From assembly GCA_934486915.1 (NCBI GenBank), contig CAKSRC010000044.1, forward strand, positions 1-8,546: a stretch of DNA of 8,546 bases, written 5' to 3'. Source of the DNA: an uncultured Eubacteriales bacterium (GTDB lineage: Bacteria > Bacillota > Clostridia > Oscillospirales > Acutalibacteraceae). A model generated the notes under the pieces. That model was not told the DNA's origin. It searched no databases and was given only the letters and a program-made list of their open reading frames with translations. The position numbers and the translations under genes are program-made. Positions 1 to 6,311 of this stretch are shown here, one piece after another (the first letter of the stretch is position 1; each line of letters begins with the position of its first letter).

Positions 1-593
1 CTTCGTATCTTTTGGAAGGTTCACTCGGCTCATACGATTATTACGAACAGGATATGCAGGCTTGGGTTGCGGCAAAACTTATGTGGAATCCGAATCTTGA
101 TGTGCAAGAATTGGTCTCCGAATATAATCGTTATTATTATGGCGAACAAGCGGGAAAAATCGCAGACGAATTGCTGTGGTATTTAGAATCGCATTTCAAT
201 TATCAGGCGAAGGAACAAAGCAAAGTTCAAGGGCAAACGAGGTGTATACGTGTATATTCCGGCTATGAATCGTGGATGGTATCCGCTAAAACGCTGAATA
301 AATTATTTTTAACACAATGCTACGATTATATCGAGCGCATACGTGCCGTCTATGACGCCGATGCTTCGCTTTCGTCAACGCAAAGAGAGCAATATGAAGA
401 GAATCTGCAACGCTTTGAGGTGATGATCGATTTTATGAAATATAAAAATTACGATTCCGTTTCTTTTACGACGGACGCCGAAAAGTATGATTTTATGGTA
501 TCGTTTTTCGACAAAGTGGAAAGACTCGGTATTAAAAAATTCAGTGAAACGGGTAAATCCGTATACGACGAAAGAGTTTCGCTTGGGTATTAA
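1..593 (+). CDS. DUF4838-family glycosidase-like protein, C-terminal part
   Basis: The reading frame is already open at base 3 and runs to TAA at 591-593, so this is the last 196 codons of a longer gene; the internal TTG at 12 is not a real start. The stretch 'AAKLMWNPNLDVQELVSEY' followed by 'YYYG' matches my memory of the end of DUF4838 proteins (PF16126), where a helical region with 'KLLWNP..D' and 'YYG' follows a TIM-barrel-like body. Family members are often large, found in polysaccharide-degradation loci and compared with alpha-glucuronidase-like enzymes, but the substrate is generally unknown. No catalytic residues can be judged here because the barrel lies upstream. The remaining sequence is helical and rich in Tyr, Lys and Glu. 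It ends 12 bases before the next gene, which suggests one transcript. Family call is from recalled motifs, not a search. Confidence 0.65.
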   Translation, partial: SYLLEGSLGSYDYYEQDMQAWVAAKLMWNPNLDVQELVSEYNRYYYGEQAGKIADELLWYLESHFNYQAKEQSKVQGQTRCIRVYSGYESWMVSAKTLNKLFLTQCYDYIERIRAVYDADASLSSTQREQYEENLQRFEVMIDFMKYKNYDSVSFTTDAEKYDFMVSFFDKVERLGIKKFSETGKSVYDERVSLGY

Positions 594-605
594 GGGAGAA
601 GAAAG

Positions 606-2810
606 ATGAGAAAGAAAACGAAAAACATCGCTTTTTTAGCTCTGATTTTTACATTCGTTTACGCGTTGTTTTCTGCGGTGCAATTACAAAACGGGCACGA
701 AAAGGTGTTTGCGGAAAGCACGTCTTACGTGACGTCGTCGGCAACACCCGTTGTATATACGATAGAAGATTACGTAGCGTTAAATGCCGAAGGCATCAAT
801 GTAAAAACCACGGGAAAAGGCGAAGCGCGCAAAAGTTGGCAGATTTCCGGCCTGTGGCAGGATAACTGCGAGTTGCGCGCCGGAATTAGCGTATCGAATA
901 ATAAATCGAACGTTTCGGATTTGCGTATTTATTTCGGCGGAAACAGTCCTTGGAATACTTATGCGTTATTATTGAATTACCCGCAAGGAAAACTTACGTT
1001 CAAAGCGGAAGGCAATAAGTCCGAAGAAAAACGATCGCAGATCGTTGCGGAACACCTTGCACTCGCTTACGGTACGGATTATAAGCTTGAACTTTCTTAT
1101 ACAAAACTTCTAAGCACGGCGGACGGAAGTTATTGCGGCGATCGATTCAATTTGCGATTTTACGATGAAAAGAAGCAAATCGACATCACTTGGAATAGCG
1201 TATTTCTCGGAGAAGAACGTTGCGCCGAATCGTGGGATTGGGATAATAAAATGCAACCCGCGTTCGGTATGTATATGTACAACGAGGTTGATTTTTATTT
1301 AAAGGCATATGATTTTCAACGCGAGTATTTCGTGCTTGTGCAAGACGGAAACAAACGCGTGCCGTATATGATTTCTTACGGTCAGGAATACGATTTTTCC
1401 GATTATATTCCCGATAAAGCGGGGTATATCAAGAAAGGCTTTAAAACGGTGGTAGGCAATAATGTTTTGACAGCCCCGATTTCGGGACGTTGGACAACGG
1501 ATATTACCGAAACGACGGGCGGAAAATACCAGGCAACGTTTACGCCGTACTACGAGCCTATAAATTACCCCGTAACGTATTCGTATGATACGGGAAAAGC
1601 GACTCTTCCAAACGGCGCATTGCAAACAGTAAACGCCGATAACGTTACCGCTGCATTACCCGTTTTGAACATCACAGCAAGCGGCTATGTGTTTTTAGGT
1701 TGGTATAAAGATTCGGCGTATACGCAAGAAATTACCGCATACGAGTGCGCGGAGGGCGGGTTTAAGTTGTACGGGAAAATCGCGCGCGGCAATACGTTAA
1801 AGCTTATTTATCCGAACGGCGAAACGCAAAGCGTGGCTGTGGAGCAAGGCGAAAGCTACACTTTCCCGTCGCCGCAGATTACGGGTTATCAGCCGGTAAG
1901 TAAATGGGAGCGAAAATCCGGCGATACGTGGGTATCGGCGGAAAACACCGTAACGCCTACCGAAAACAGCGAATACAGAGCCGTAGCGGATAAACTACGA
2001 TACACCATAGTTTACGATTTAAACGGCGGCGAAAACAATGCGGGAAACGTATCGGAATTTACGGTGGAAGATGAAATTACACTGAAAGCACCCGCAAAAG
2101 AAGGATATTTCTTTGACGGGTTCAAAAACGAAAAAGGCGAACGCGTAGAGAAAATCGTTCGCGGCACAAGCGAAAACATAAAGCTTACCGCAACGTATGT
2201 GAAAGATACGTTTGTCGAAAGCGTAACCTATATTCAATCGCAGACGGCGGCGTTATTGCCGTTGTACACAGTGCCCGAAACCGCGGAAACGCTGATTAGC
2301 GTTTTTAAAGGAGAAATGCCCGTGGGGATATCGGAAGGGAAAGCCGTGTTTAACGAAACGGGAGATTATACCGTGGCTTACGATATAACTCTTATCGGCG
2401 GAGAAACGGTGCAAAAAATTGTTAACGTCCGCGTGATCGCCCCTACAATCGTAACGGGCGGCGAATACCGGGCAACTTATTCTGCAGGAGAAAAGATTGA
2501 GTTGATAGACGCTTCGTGCGACGATACTACGCAAAGCGTACTTATCAAAGTGCTGAAAGACGGAAAAGAAATAGCGTATCAGGATTTTTCTTTGACTGCG
2601 GAAGAGGGCGCGTATACCGTGAAATATTACTTGCAAAGCGGTATGGCGCAAGAGATAGAGCGAACGTTTACAGTAGAGAAAGCTGAAAAATCTGGATGCG
2701 CTTCAAGTAAGGTTGTAAGAAATACAATAATCGTTACGGTTATCATCGTTGCGCTTGCCGTGAGTGCGACGGTAATAATAAATAAAAAACTTAAGGAGAG
2801 AAAAAAATGA
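606..2810 (+). CDS. Secreted, membrane-anchored B-repeat surface protein
   Basis: Predicted 734-residue exported protein of unknown function. Start ATG 606 is preceded by GGGAG at 594-598. Residues 1-36 form a signal peptide (MRKKTK, hydrophobic core, likely cleavage after VFA36). Residues about 60-238 are a beta-rich module with 'YFGGNSPW' and 'YGTDYKLELSY', resembling a concanavalin-like binding fold and related to modules in the next two exported proteins. About 240-531 hold roughly four units of the InlB/Flg_new B-repeat type, with hallmarks such as 'GYVFLGWYKD' (360-369) and 'YTIVYDLNGG' (466-475). About 535-691 look like two Ig-like units. Residues 706-725 are a transmembrane helix followed by NKKLKERKK, a typical type I anchor; no LPXTG sortase motif is seen. 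It overlaps the next gene by four bases. An adhesin or glycan-binding role is inference. Confidence 0.85.
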   Translation: MRKKTKNIAFLALIFTFVYALFSAVQLQNGHEKVFAESTSYVTSSATPVVYTIEDYVALNAEGINVKTTGKGEARKSWQISGLWQDNCELRAGISVSNNKSNVSDLRIYFGGNSPWNTYALLLNYPQGKLTFKAEGNKSEEKRSQIVAEHLALAYGTDYKLELSYTKLLSTADGSYCGDRFNLRFYDEKKQIDITWNSVFLGEERCAESWDWDNKMQPAFGMYMYNEVDFYLKAYDFQREYFVLVQDGNKRVPYMISYGQEYDFSDYIPDKAGYIKKGFKTVVGNNVLTAPISGRWTTDITETTGGKYQATFTPYYEPINYPVTYSYDTGKATLPNGALQTVNADNVTAALPVLNITASGYVFLGWYKDSAYTQEITAYECAEGGFKLYGKIARGNTLKLIYPNGETQSVAVEQGESYTFPSPQITGYQPVSKWERKSGDTWVSAENTVTPTENSEYRAVADKLRYTIVYDLNGGENNAGNVSEFTVEDEITLKAPAKEGYFFDGFKNEKGERVEKIVRGTSENIKLTATYVKDTFVESVTYIQSQTAALLPLYTVPETAETLISVFKGEMPVGISEGKAVFNETGDYTVAYDITLIGGETVQKIVNVRVIAPTIVTGGEYRATYSAGEKIELIDASCDDTTQSVLIKVLKDGKEIAYQDFSLTAEEGAYTVKYYLQSGMAQEIERTFTVEKAEKSGCASSKVVRNTIIVTVIIVALAVSATVIINKKLKERKK
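1323..2198 (+). repeat. Tandem InlB/Flg_new-type B-repeat-like units (about four)
   Basis: Protein-level degenerate repeats covering residues about 240-531 of the membrane-anchored protein. Approximate units are residues 240-315, 320-392, 395-460 and 464-531. Each has the pattern of a beta strand, a polar turn, an aromatic-Gly segment such as 'GYVFLGW' or 'GYFFDGF', and a closing strand such as 'ATFTPYY' or 'LTATYV'. Units two and four are the clearest matches to the family; one and three are divergent. Such repeats usually form stalks or ligand-binding units in surface proteins of Bacillota. The units are too diverged to be seen as DNA repeats. Confidence 0.65.
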
Positions 2811-4822
2811 GAACGAAAACGAAACTTTTATCTGCGCTTCTCGGCGGTGTTGCTTGCGTAGCTGCGGCTTTTGCTTTTGTTATTCTTCCGAAAGCGCAAC
2901 AAGAAGTGGTGCATGCGGAAACTTCGATGGACTGGGTGGACGAGCGGCGTACTGCGGGCAAAGTGCAAACGTATGCTAAAGATCCGTCTTCGGGTATGTA
3001 TTACAGTGAAACAACGGACGCAGCATATGCTTGCGATTCCGTGATCAATTCTACGGGCGTGAACCCTTGGGGAAATATCGTACAGATGAATCTGACGGTG
3101 TATTCTTTTAACGATCCGAACGGGCCGAGTAGTTTGTTTTTTGATGGTGGTAGCGGCGCGGCGGATAAATGGAATGTTCCTTTAATCTACGTATCCGAAA
3201 AATATGCCGGTGTGCGCGCAGGATGGAATACAGGTTACGATACGAAAGATTCCGTGGAAAGCAACGGCGCACATATCGCGGTTGCAAGCGGAAAAACTTT
3301 TGAATACGGAAAGCAGTATAATGCGGAGTTGGCGTTCGGCAACGTATTTGATGAAACGGAAACGACGAAGGTAATAGGATATACCTATTATTTCAAGTTG
3401 TGGTACGGCGAAGACGTATTATGGAATTTTACTAAAACAACGAAAACAAAGGCAAATATCAATTTTGCCGACAATGCTGCACAAACGGAAAAAATGACGA
3501 TCGGAAGAATGTTTACTAATAATTTTTCCGTTGCGGCTTCCGAAAGCGTAAAGGCTTATAGCCTGGAAAGCGACGAAGATATCAGCTATTATTGGGCTAA
3601 TAAACATCCGAATAACGAGCCGATAGAATGGAATGCTGCCGAAACCACACAGTCGCTGCAGTTTGGAAACAACAACCAGTTATTTGCTGAATACTACACA
3701 ATTCCGGAAGGAAATACGGCTTTATCTTTCCGTTTCAAAGCAGAAAACCTTTCTTCAACAGGCTTATTTACGTTCGCCTGGGGTTCAGCAAGTCGTTACA
3801 ACGGAAATGCAAGAGTTTATGAATTGGACTACACAAATAATAAAATTCGGGTTTACACAGGCGCGTGGAAGCGTAGCGTAAAAGAGGTGCCGTTTACGCT
3901 CGAAGTTGGTAAAAATTACGAATTGAGATTCTCTAATTATTACGATGCGGCTACCAAGGCTGCGTTGTGGAGATTGCAAATCACGGATATAGACACAAAA
4001 GCGAGTGCTTCTGTATATACCTATGATTCGAGTATGGATGTCATGTTGAATCAATTAAACGTATTTTACGGCATAAGCAGTGAGAATTGGGTAACAACTG
4101 ACGCTTCTGCAAAATTCACTATTTCGGCGGCGAGCGCGAACTGGGGGGTAACGGTAACCGACGGCAGCAATACGGCTACGCAGAGAACGGATAAAATTAC
4201 TTTGCCCTCACGCGACGCAGAGAATACAAAAACGTTTATCGGTTGGGCGTCGGAAGGAAAGTTCTATAAAGAGGGTGCGGAAGTCGTGCTCACGAAAAAT
4301 ACTACCTTTACGGCAATGTATCTCGATTTCCACACGGTGCAGGCGGCTGCCGTCCGCGTAACAAAAGGCGAGAAAAACGCTACCGGCTTGCGTTTTAAGG
4401 GTAACGTGAATATGGAAGATTGGGCGGCATTAACCGCGAGCAATTCAGATATCGGCTTGTATATGATTATCGAAAGAGGCGGGGATAAGAAGCAGGCTGC
4501 GCAAGCGATCACCGCCGAAGATTGCTACGAAGTGGCGGGTGCAGCCAACAAAGAATTTGCCGTAGTGATCGATTTGCCGGAAAACGAAAGCGAGTATTTT
4601 TCCACCGTGTATGCGGCAAAAGCGTTTATAAAAGTTACATACGAGGGCGATACGGAAGCAACGTATATCGCCGCGGCGGAAACGGCGAAAAATTCCGTGC
4701 AAAACGTGGCGCAGGCGATTATCGATGGAAAAGATAGCACGTATGCGGCGTTCTGGAATGCGTTATCGCAGGAACAGAAAGATCTTTTAACTACGTATGC
4801 GGCGGGTACTCCGCAAAATTGA
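2807..4822 (+). CDS. Secreted multi-domain protein with B-repeat
   Basis: Predicted 671-residue exported protein of unknown function. Its ATG overlaps the upstream stop (ATGA, 2807-2810), with AAGGAG at 2793-2798, implying translational coupling. Residues 1-37 are a signal peptide (MRTKTK start, cleavage after VHA37), very like that of the upstream protein. Two beta-rich modules follow at about 72-255 ('YGKQYNAELAFGNVF') and 270-443 ('VGKNYELRFSNYYD'), probably paralogous. A B-repeat lies at about 446-507, with 'TFIGWASEGKFY'. The C-terminal domain, about 510-645, contains 'VRVTK', 'TGLRFKGNV' and a late 'AKAFIKV' strand, similar to a domain I recall at the ends of secreted proteins in uncultured Clostridia. 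No transmembrane anchor, lipobox or sortase signal is visible, so it may be released or held by partners. A glycan-binding role is inferred from neighbours only. Confidence 0.85.
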   Translation: MRTKTKLLSALLGGVACVAAAFAFVILPKAQQEVVHAETSMDWVDERRTAGKVQTYAKDPSSGMYYSETTDAAYACDSVINSTGVNPWGNIVQMNLTVYSFNDPNGPSSLFFDGGSGAADKWNVPLIYVSEKYAGVRAGWNTGYDTKDSVESNGAHIAVASGKTFEYGKQYNAELAFGNVFDETETTKVIGYTYYFKLWYGEDVLWNFTKTTKTKANINFADNAAQTEKMTIGRMFTNNFSVAASESVKAYSLESDEDISYYWANKHPNNEPIEWNAAETTQSLQFGNNNQLFAEYYTIPEGNTALSFRFKAENLSSTGLFTFAWGSASRYNGNARVYELDYTNNKIRVYTGAWKRSVKEVPFTLEVGKNYELRFSNYYDAATKAALWRLQITDIDTKASASVYTYDSSMDVMLNQLNVFYGISSENWVTTDASAKFTISAASANWGVTVTDGSNTATQRTDKITLPSRDAENTKTFIGWASEGKFYKEGAEVVLTKNTTFTAMYLDFHTVQAAAVRVTKGEKNATGLRFKGNVNMEDWAALTASNSDIGLYMIIERGGDKKQAAQAITAEDCYEVAGAANKEFAVVIDLPENESEYFSTVYAAKAFIKVTYEGDTEATYIAAAETAKNSVQNVAQAIIDGKDSTYAAFWNALSQEQKDLLTTYAAGTPQN

Positions 4823-4825
4823 AAA

Positions 4826-4833
4826 AAAGGAGG
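4826..4833 (+). promoter_or_regulatory. Strong ribosome binding site for the small protein gene
   Basis: AAAGGAGG lies just after the preceding stop codon and nine bases before the ATG at 4843. It is the closest match to the anti-Shine-Dalgarno consensus in the window. It is the main evidence that the 46-codon frame is translated. Confidence 0.75.
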
Positions 4834-4842
4834 AATACGGTT

Positions 4843-4983
4843 ATGAAAAAGTTATATTCAACTCCTCGCGTAGACGTGGCATTCTTGCCTGTTACCGATA
4901 TAATTTGTTCTTCGAACAACGATATTATCATAAAAAATTCCGATTTTACCGACAGTGTGGTAGATGGTTTCGGAGATTTTTGA
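4843..4983 (+). CDS. Small acidic-tailed protein, 46 residues
   Basis: A short gene of unknown function. The protein starts MKKLYSTPRVDVAFLPVTD, continues through 'IICSSNNDIII' and ends 'DSVVDGFGDF', followed by TGA. It has an ATG start, a consensus ribosome binding site and a 20-base gap after the upstream stop, which favour real translation. The short basic N terminus (MKK) is followed by alternating hydrophobic and polar residues, one Cys (22) and an acidic, Gly/Phe-containing tail. There is no convincing signal peptide or membrane helix. The layout 'MKK.Y..P...V.....D.I..S' resembles small uncharacterised proteins I recall from gut Clostridia and Bacteroidota genomes, some of them beside surface-protein genes; that is memory, not a search. 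It could be a small structural partner, a precursor peptide or a regulator; no maturation enzyme is visible nearby. Confidence 0.6.
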   Translation: MKKLYSTPRVDVAFLPVTDIICSSNNDIIIKNSDFTDSVVDGFGDF

Positions 4984-5026
4984 ATAACATAATCCGTTTG
5001 TTATGAAGGAATAGAAGTTGCAAATC

Positions 5027-5067
5027 AATGCCGCGCTGTTCGGAATACGGCACCGAAGCGCGGCGTT
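5027..5067 (+). terminator. Strong GC-rich hairpin, possible leaky terminator or processing site
   Basis: GCCGCGCT (5030-5037) pairs perfectly with AGCGCGGC (5057-5064). The stem extends outward by one G-U and two A-U pairs to 5027/5067. After a two-base bulge it continues inward with TCGG (5040-5043) against CCGA (5053-5056), leaving a nine-base loop. The 3' flank, GTTATTTG, is only a weak U-tract, so complete intrinsic termination is doubtful. Sitting between the small gene and the lipoprotein gene, it could attenuate transcription or protect the upstream mRNA end. The rest of the 107-base gap shows no convincing promoter by eye. Confidence 0.45.
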
Positions 5068-5090
5068 ATTTGAAACGAAGGGAGAAAGCA

Positions 5091-6269
5091 ATGAAAAAAA
5101 TAAAAAAAGTTTTTATAGCGATAATGTGCTTATTGCTTTGCGCGTCTTTTGCGGCGTGCGCGAAGGGCGGAGTTTCGGGCGGATCAGGCGGTAATGAGAA
5201 TAACGGCGGAAACGGTACTGAGAATACGGGAAGCGGCGGAGAAAAAGACGTGATAGAAGACGTGGACTTTTCCGCGCGCGATACCGTGGAATACTTGCCT
5301 GATTTTACGGCGGAAACGTTTGAATACGAAGGGGAAGTTTATAGCGCGACGGCGGCTTCGCAATTCACCGAAGTTGTCGTGAATCCTTGGGAAAAGAACG
5401 TAAAATTTACGTTTGTTGCGGAAGAAAAGGCGAATTCGAATCACGGGTATGCGAATTTTTTGGCGGCAGCAACGGAAGGATGCGCGGGCGGGCATATGAG
5501 ATATAATATTCCCGGCGTAAAAATTCACGAAAACTATGCGCAGTTTTATAACCGGTGGACCACGGGGTCTACCACTTTTCAAGTGCAGACGAAAGGTGGA
5601 AAAAGCGTAACTACTGGCGTGCCTTACGAGGTAACGATCGGGTTTGGCAACGTAAAGAAAAACGGCGTTATTCAAAATTATAAAATTTATTTAAAAATGA
5701 AAGATATTGCGGGCGATGTCCTGCTTGACGGCACGTATCTTCTGGCAGTGAATACCGTAGACGGCGCACCTTTCGATTATTCCACGGAAAGCACAACGAA
5801 CGTTCCTGCGGTTGGTTTCGGGTATTGGGATAAATCGATCGGTTCGAAACACAGAATTTTGAGCGGTAAGGTTTCGGCGGCGGATGAGTTTGTGATTCAT
5901 TACGAATTGCCCGAAGGAAGAACGGAAACATTGGCGCAGACACAACAAACCGTGAAATACGGCGAAGCTTTTCAGTTATTTATTCCCGACATCGTCGGAT
6001 TTGAAAAATGGGTATATAAAGACGGCGAACACGCCGGAGAAGAGTTTACGGACGGTATATACTCTCAGAAACACGACATTTATTTAGTGGCAGTATTCAC
6101 GGATATCGACGATAACGATAAAAATCGCGGCGAATTCGATGATAACGGCGGATTTACAACGCCCGACGTGCCGAATATTTCCGAACCGAGCGATGGCGAG
6201 GATCAAGGAGAATTCGACGGAGACGGTGGATTTACTACGCCTGATGTGCCGAGTGTGGGGGATAATTAG
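5091..6269 (+). CDS. Surface lipoprotein with beta-rich module and duplicated acidic tail
   Basis: Predicted 392-residue lipoprotein of unknown function. I chose ATG 5091, not the in-frame ATG at 5028, because GGGAG (5080-5084) precedes it and the lipoprotein signal begins there: MKKIKK, a hydrophobic core and a lipobox 'FAAC' with Cys23 as the likely lipidated residue. Residues 24-50 are a Gly/Asn/Ser linker. About 90-262 form a beta-rich module with 'VVVNPWEKNVKFTFVA' and 'YEVTIGFGNVKKNG', resembling the modules in the two upstream exported proteins. About 266-336 look like one divergent B-repeat ('FVIHYELPEG' to 'YLVAVFTD'). The tail carries a 17-residue motif twice. The protein would sit on the outer face of the membrane, where solute-binding or glycan-binding lipoproteins act, but it does not resemble an ABC solute-binding protein. 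Confidence 0.85.
   Translation: MKKIKKVFIAIMCLLLCASFAACAKGGVSGGSGGNENNGGNGTENTGSGGEKDVIEDVDFSARDTVEYLPDFTAETFEYEGEVYSATAASQFTEVVVNPWEKNVKFTFVAEEKANSNHGYANFLAAATEGCAGGHMRYNIPGVKIHENYAQFYNRWTTGSTTFQVQTKGGKSVTTGVPYEVTIGFGNVKKNGVIQNYKIYLKMKDIAGDVLLDGTYLLAVNTVDGAPFDYSTESTTNVPAVGFGYWDKSIGSKHRILSGKVSAADEFVIHYELPEGRTETLAQTQQTVKYGEAFQLFIPDIVGFEKWVYKDGEHAGEEFTDGIYSQKHDIYLVAVFTDIDDNDKNRGEFDDNGGFTTPDVPNISEPSDGEDQGEFDGDGGFTTPDVPSVGDN
6129..6257 (+). repeat. Duplicated 17-codon motif at the lipoprotein C terminus
   Basis: Copies at 6129-6179 and 6207-6257 encode GEFDDNGGFTTPDVPNI and GEFDGDGGFTTPDVPSV (residues 347-363 and 373-389), a 26-codon period. The DNA copies are similar but have many third-position changes, so the protein motif looks conserved rather than freshly duplicated. 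The acidic Asp/Gly core could bind metal or a partner; this is inference. Confidence 0.8.
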
Positions 6270-6286
6270 TACACCTCGGAAAAGTT

Positions 6287-6304
6287 GCGGAGCGATCCGC
6301 GGAG
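6287..6304 (+). promoter_or_regulatory. Small GNRA hairpin abutting the GH35 ribosome binding site
   Basis: GCGGA (6287-6291) and TCCGC (6296-6300) enclose the tetraloop GCGA, a GNRA loop. GGAG (6301-6304) follows at once, seven bases before TTG 6312, and decides that start. Two further G-U pairs (T6286-G6301, T6285-G6302) could partly cover the binding site, so mild translational control is possible. Confidence 0.45.
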
Positions 6305-6311
6305 AAAAATT

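Noticed and set aside
2700..2810. Sortase (LPXTG-like) anchor on the first surface protein
   Set aside because: The C terminus has a hydrophobic helix and basic tail but no LPXTG-type motif before it, so a plain transmembrane anchor is the better reading.
4797..5006. A 69-codon plus-strand frame overlapping the end of the secreted protein and the small gene
   Set aside because: It overlaps two better-supported genes, lacks a placed ribosome binding site, and its product is an Arg/Tyr-rich out-of-frame translation of the same bases.
4984..5026. Possible promoter ahead of the lipoprotein gene
   Set aside because: No convincing -35/-10 pair with proper spacing is visible by eye, so internal initiation is not claimed.
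5028..5090. N-terminal extension of the lipoprotein from the ATG at 5028
   Set aside because: The extra 21 residues would sit ahead of a complete lipoprotein signal and lie within the hairpin; ATG 5091 has its own ribosome binding site.
5184..5675. A 163-codon open frame on the minus strand inside the lipoprotein gene
   Set aside because: It is antisense to a clear coding region, has an Arg/Phe/Ile-rich composition typical of shadow frames, and no recognisable motif or binding site.
6285..6311. N-terminal extension of GH35 from TTG 6285
   Set aside because: No ribosome binding site is seen and the added residues lie in the hairpin; GH35 homology begins right after TTG 6312.
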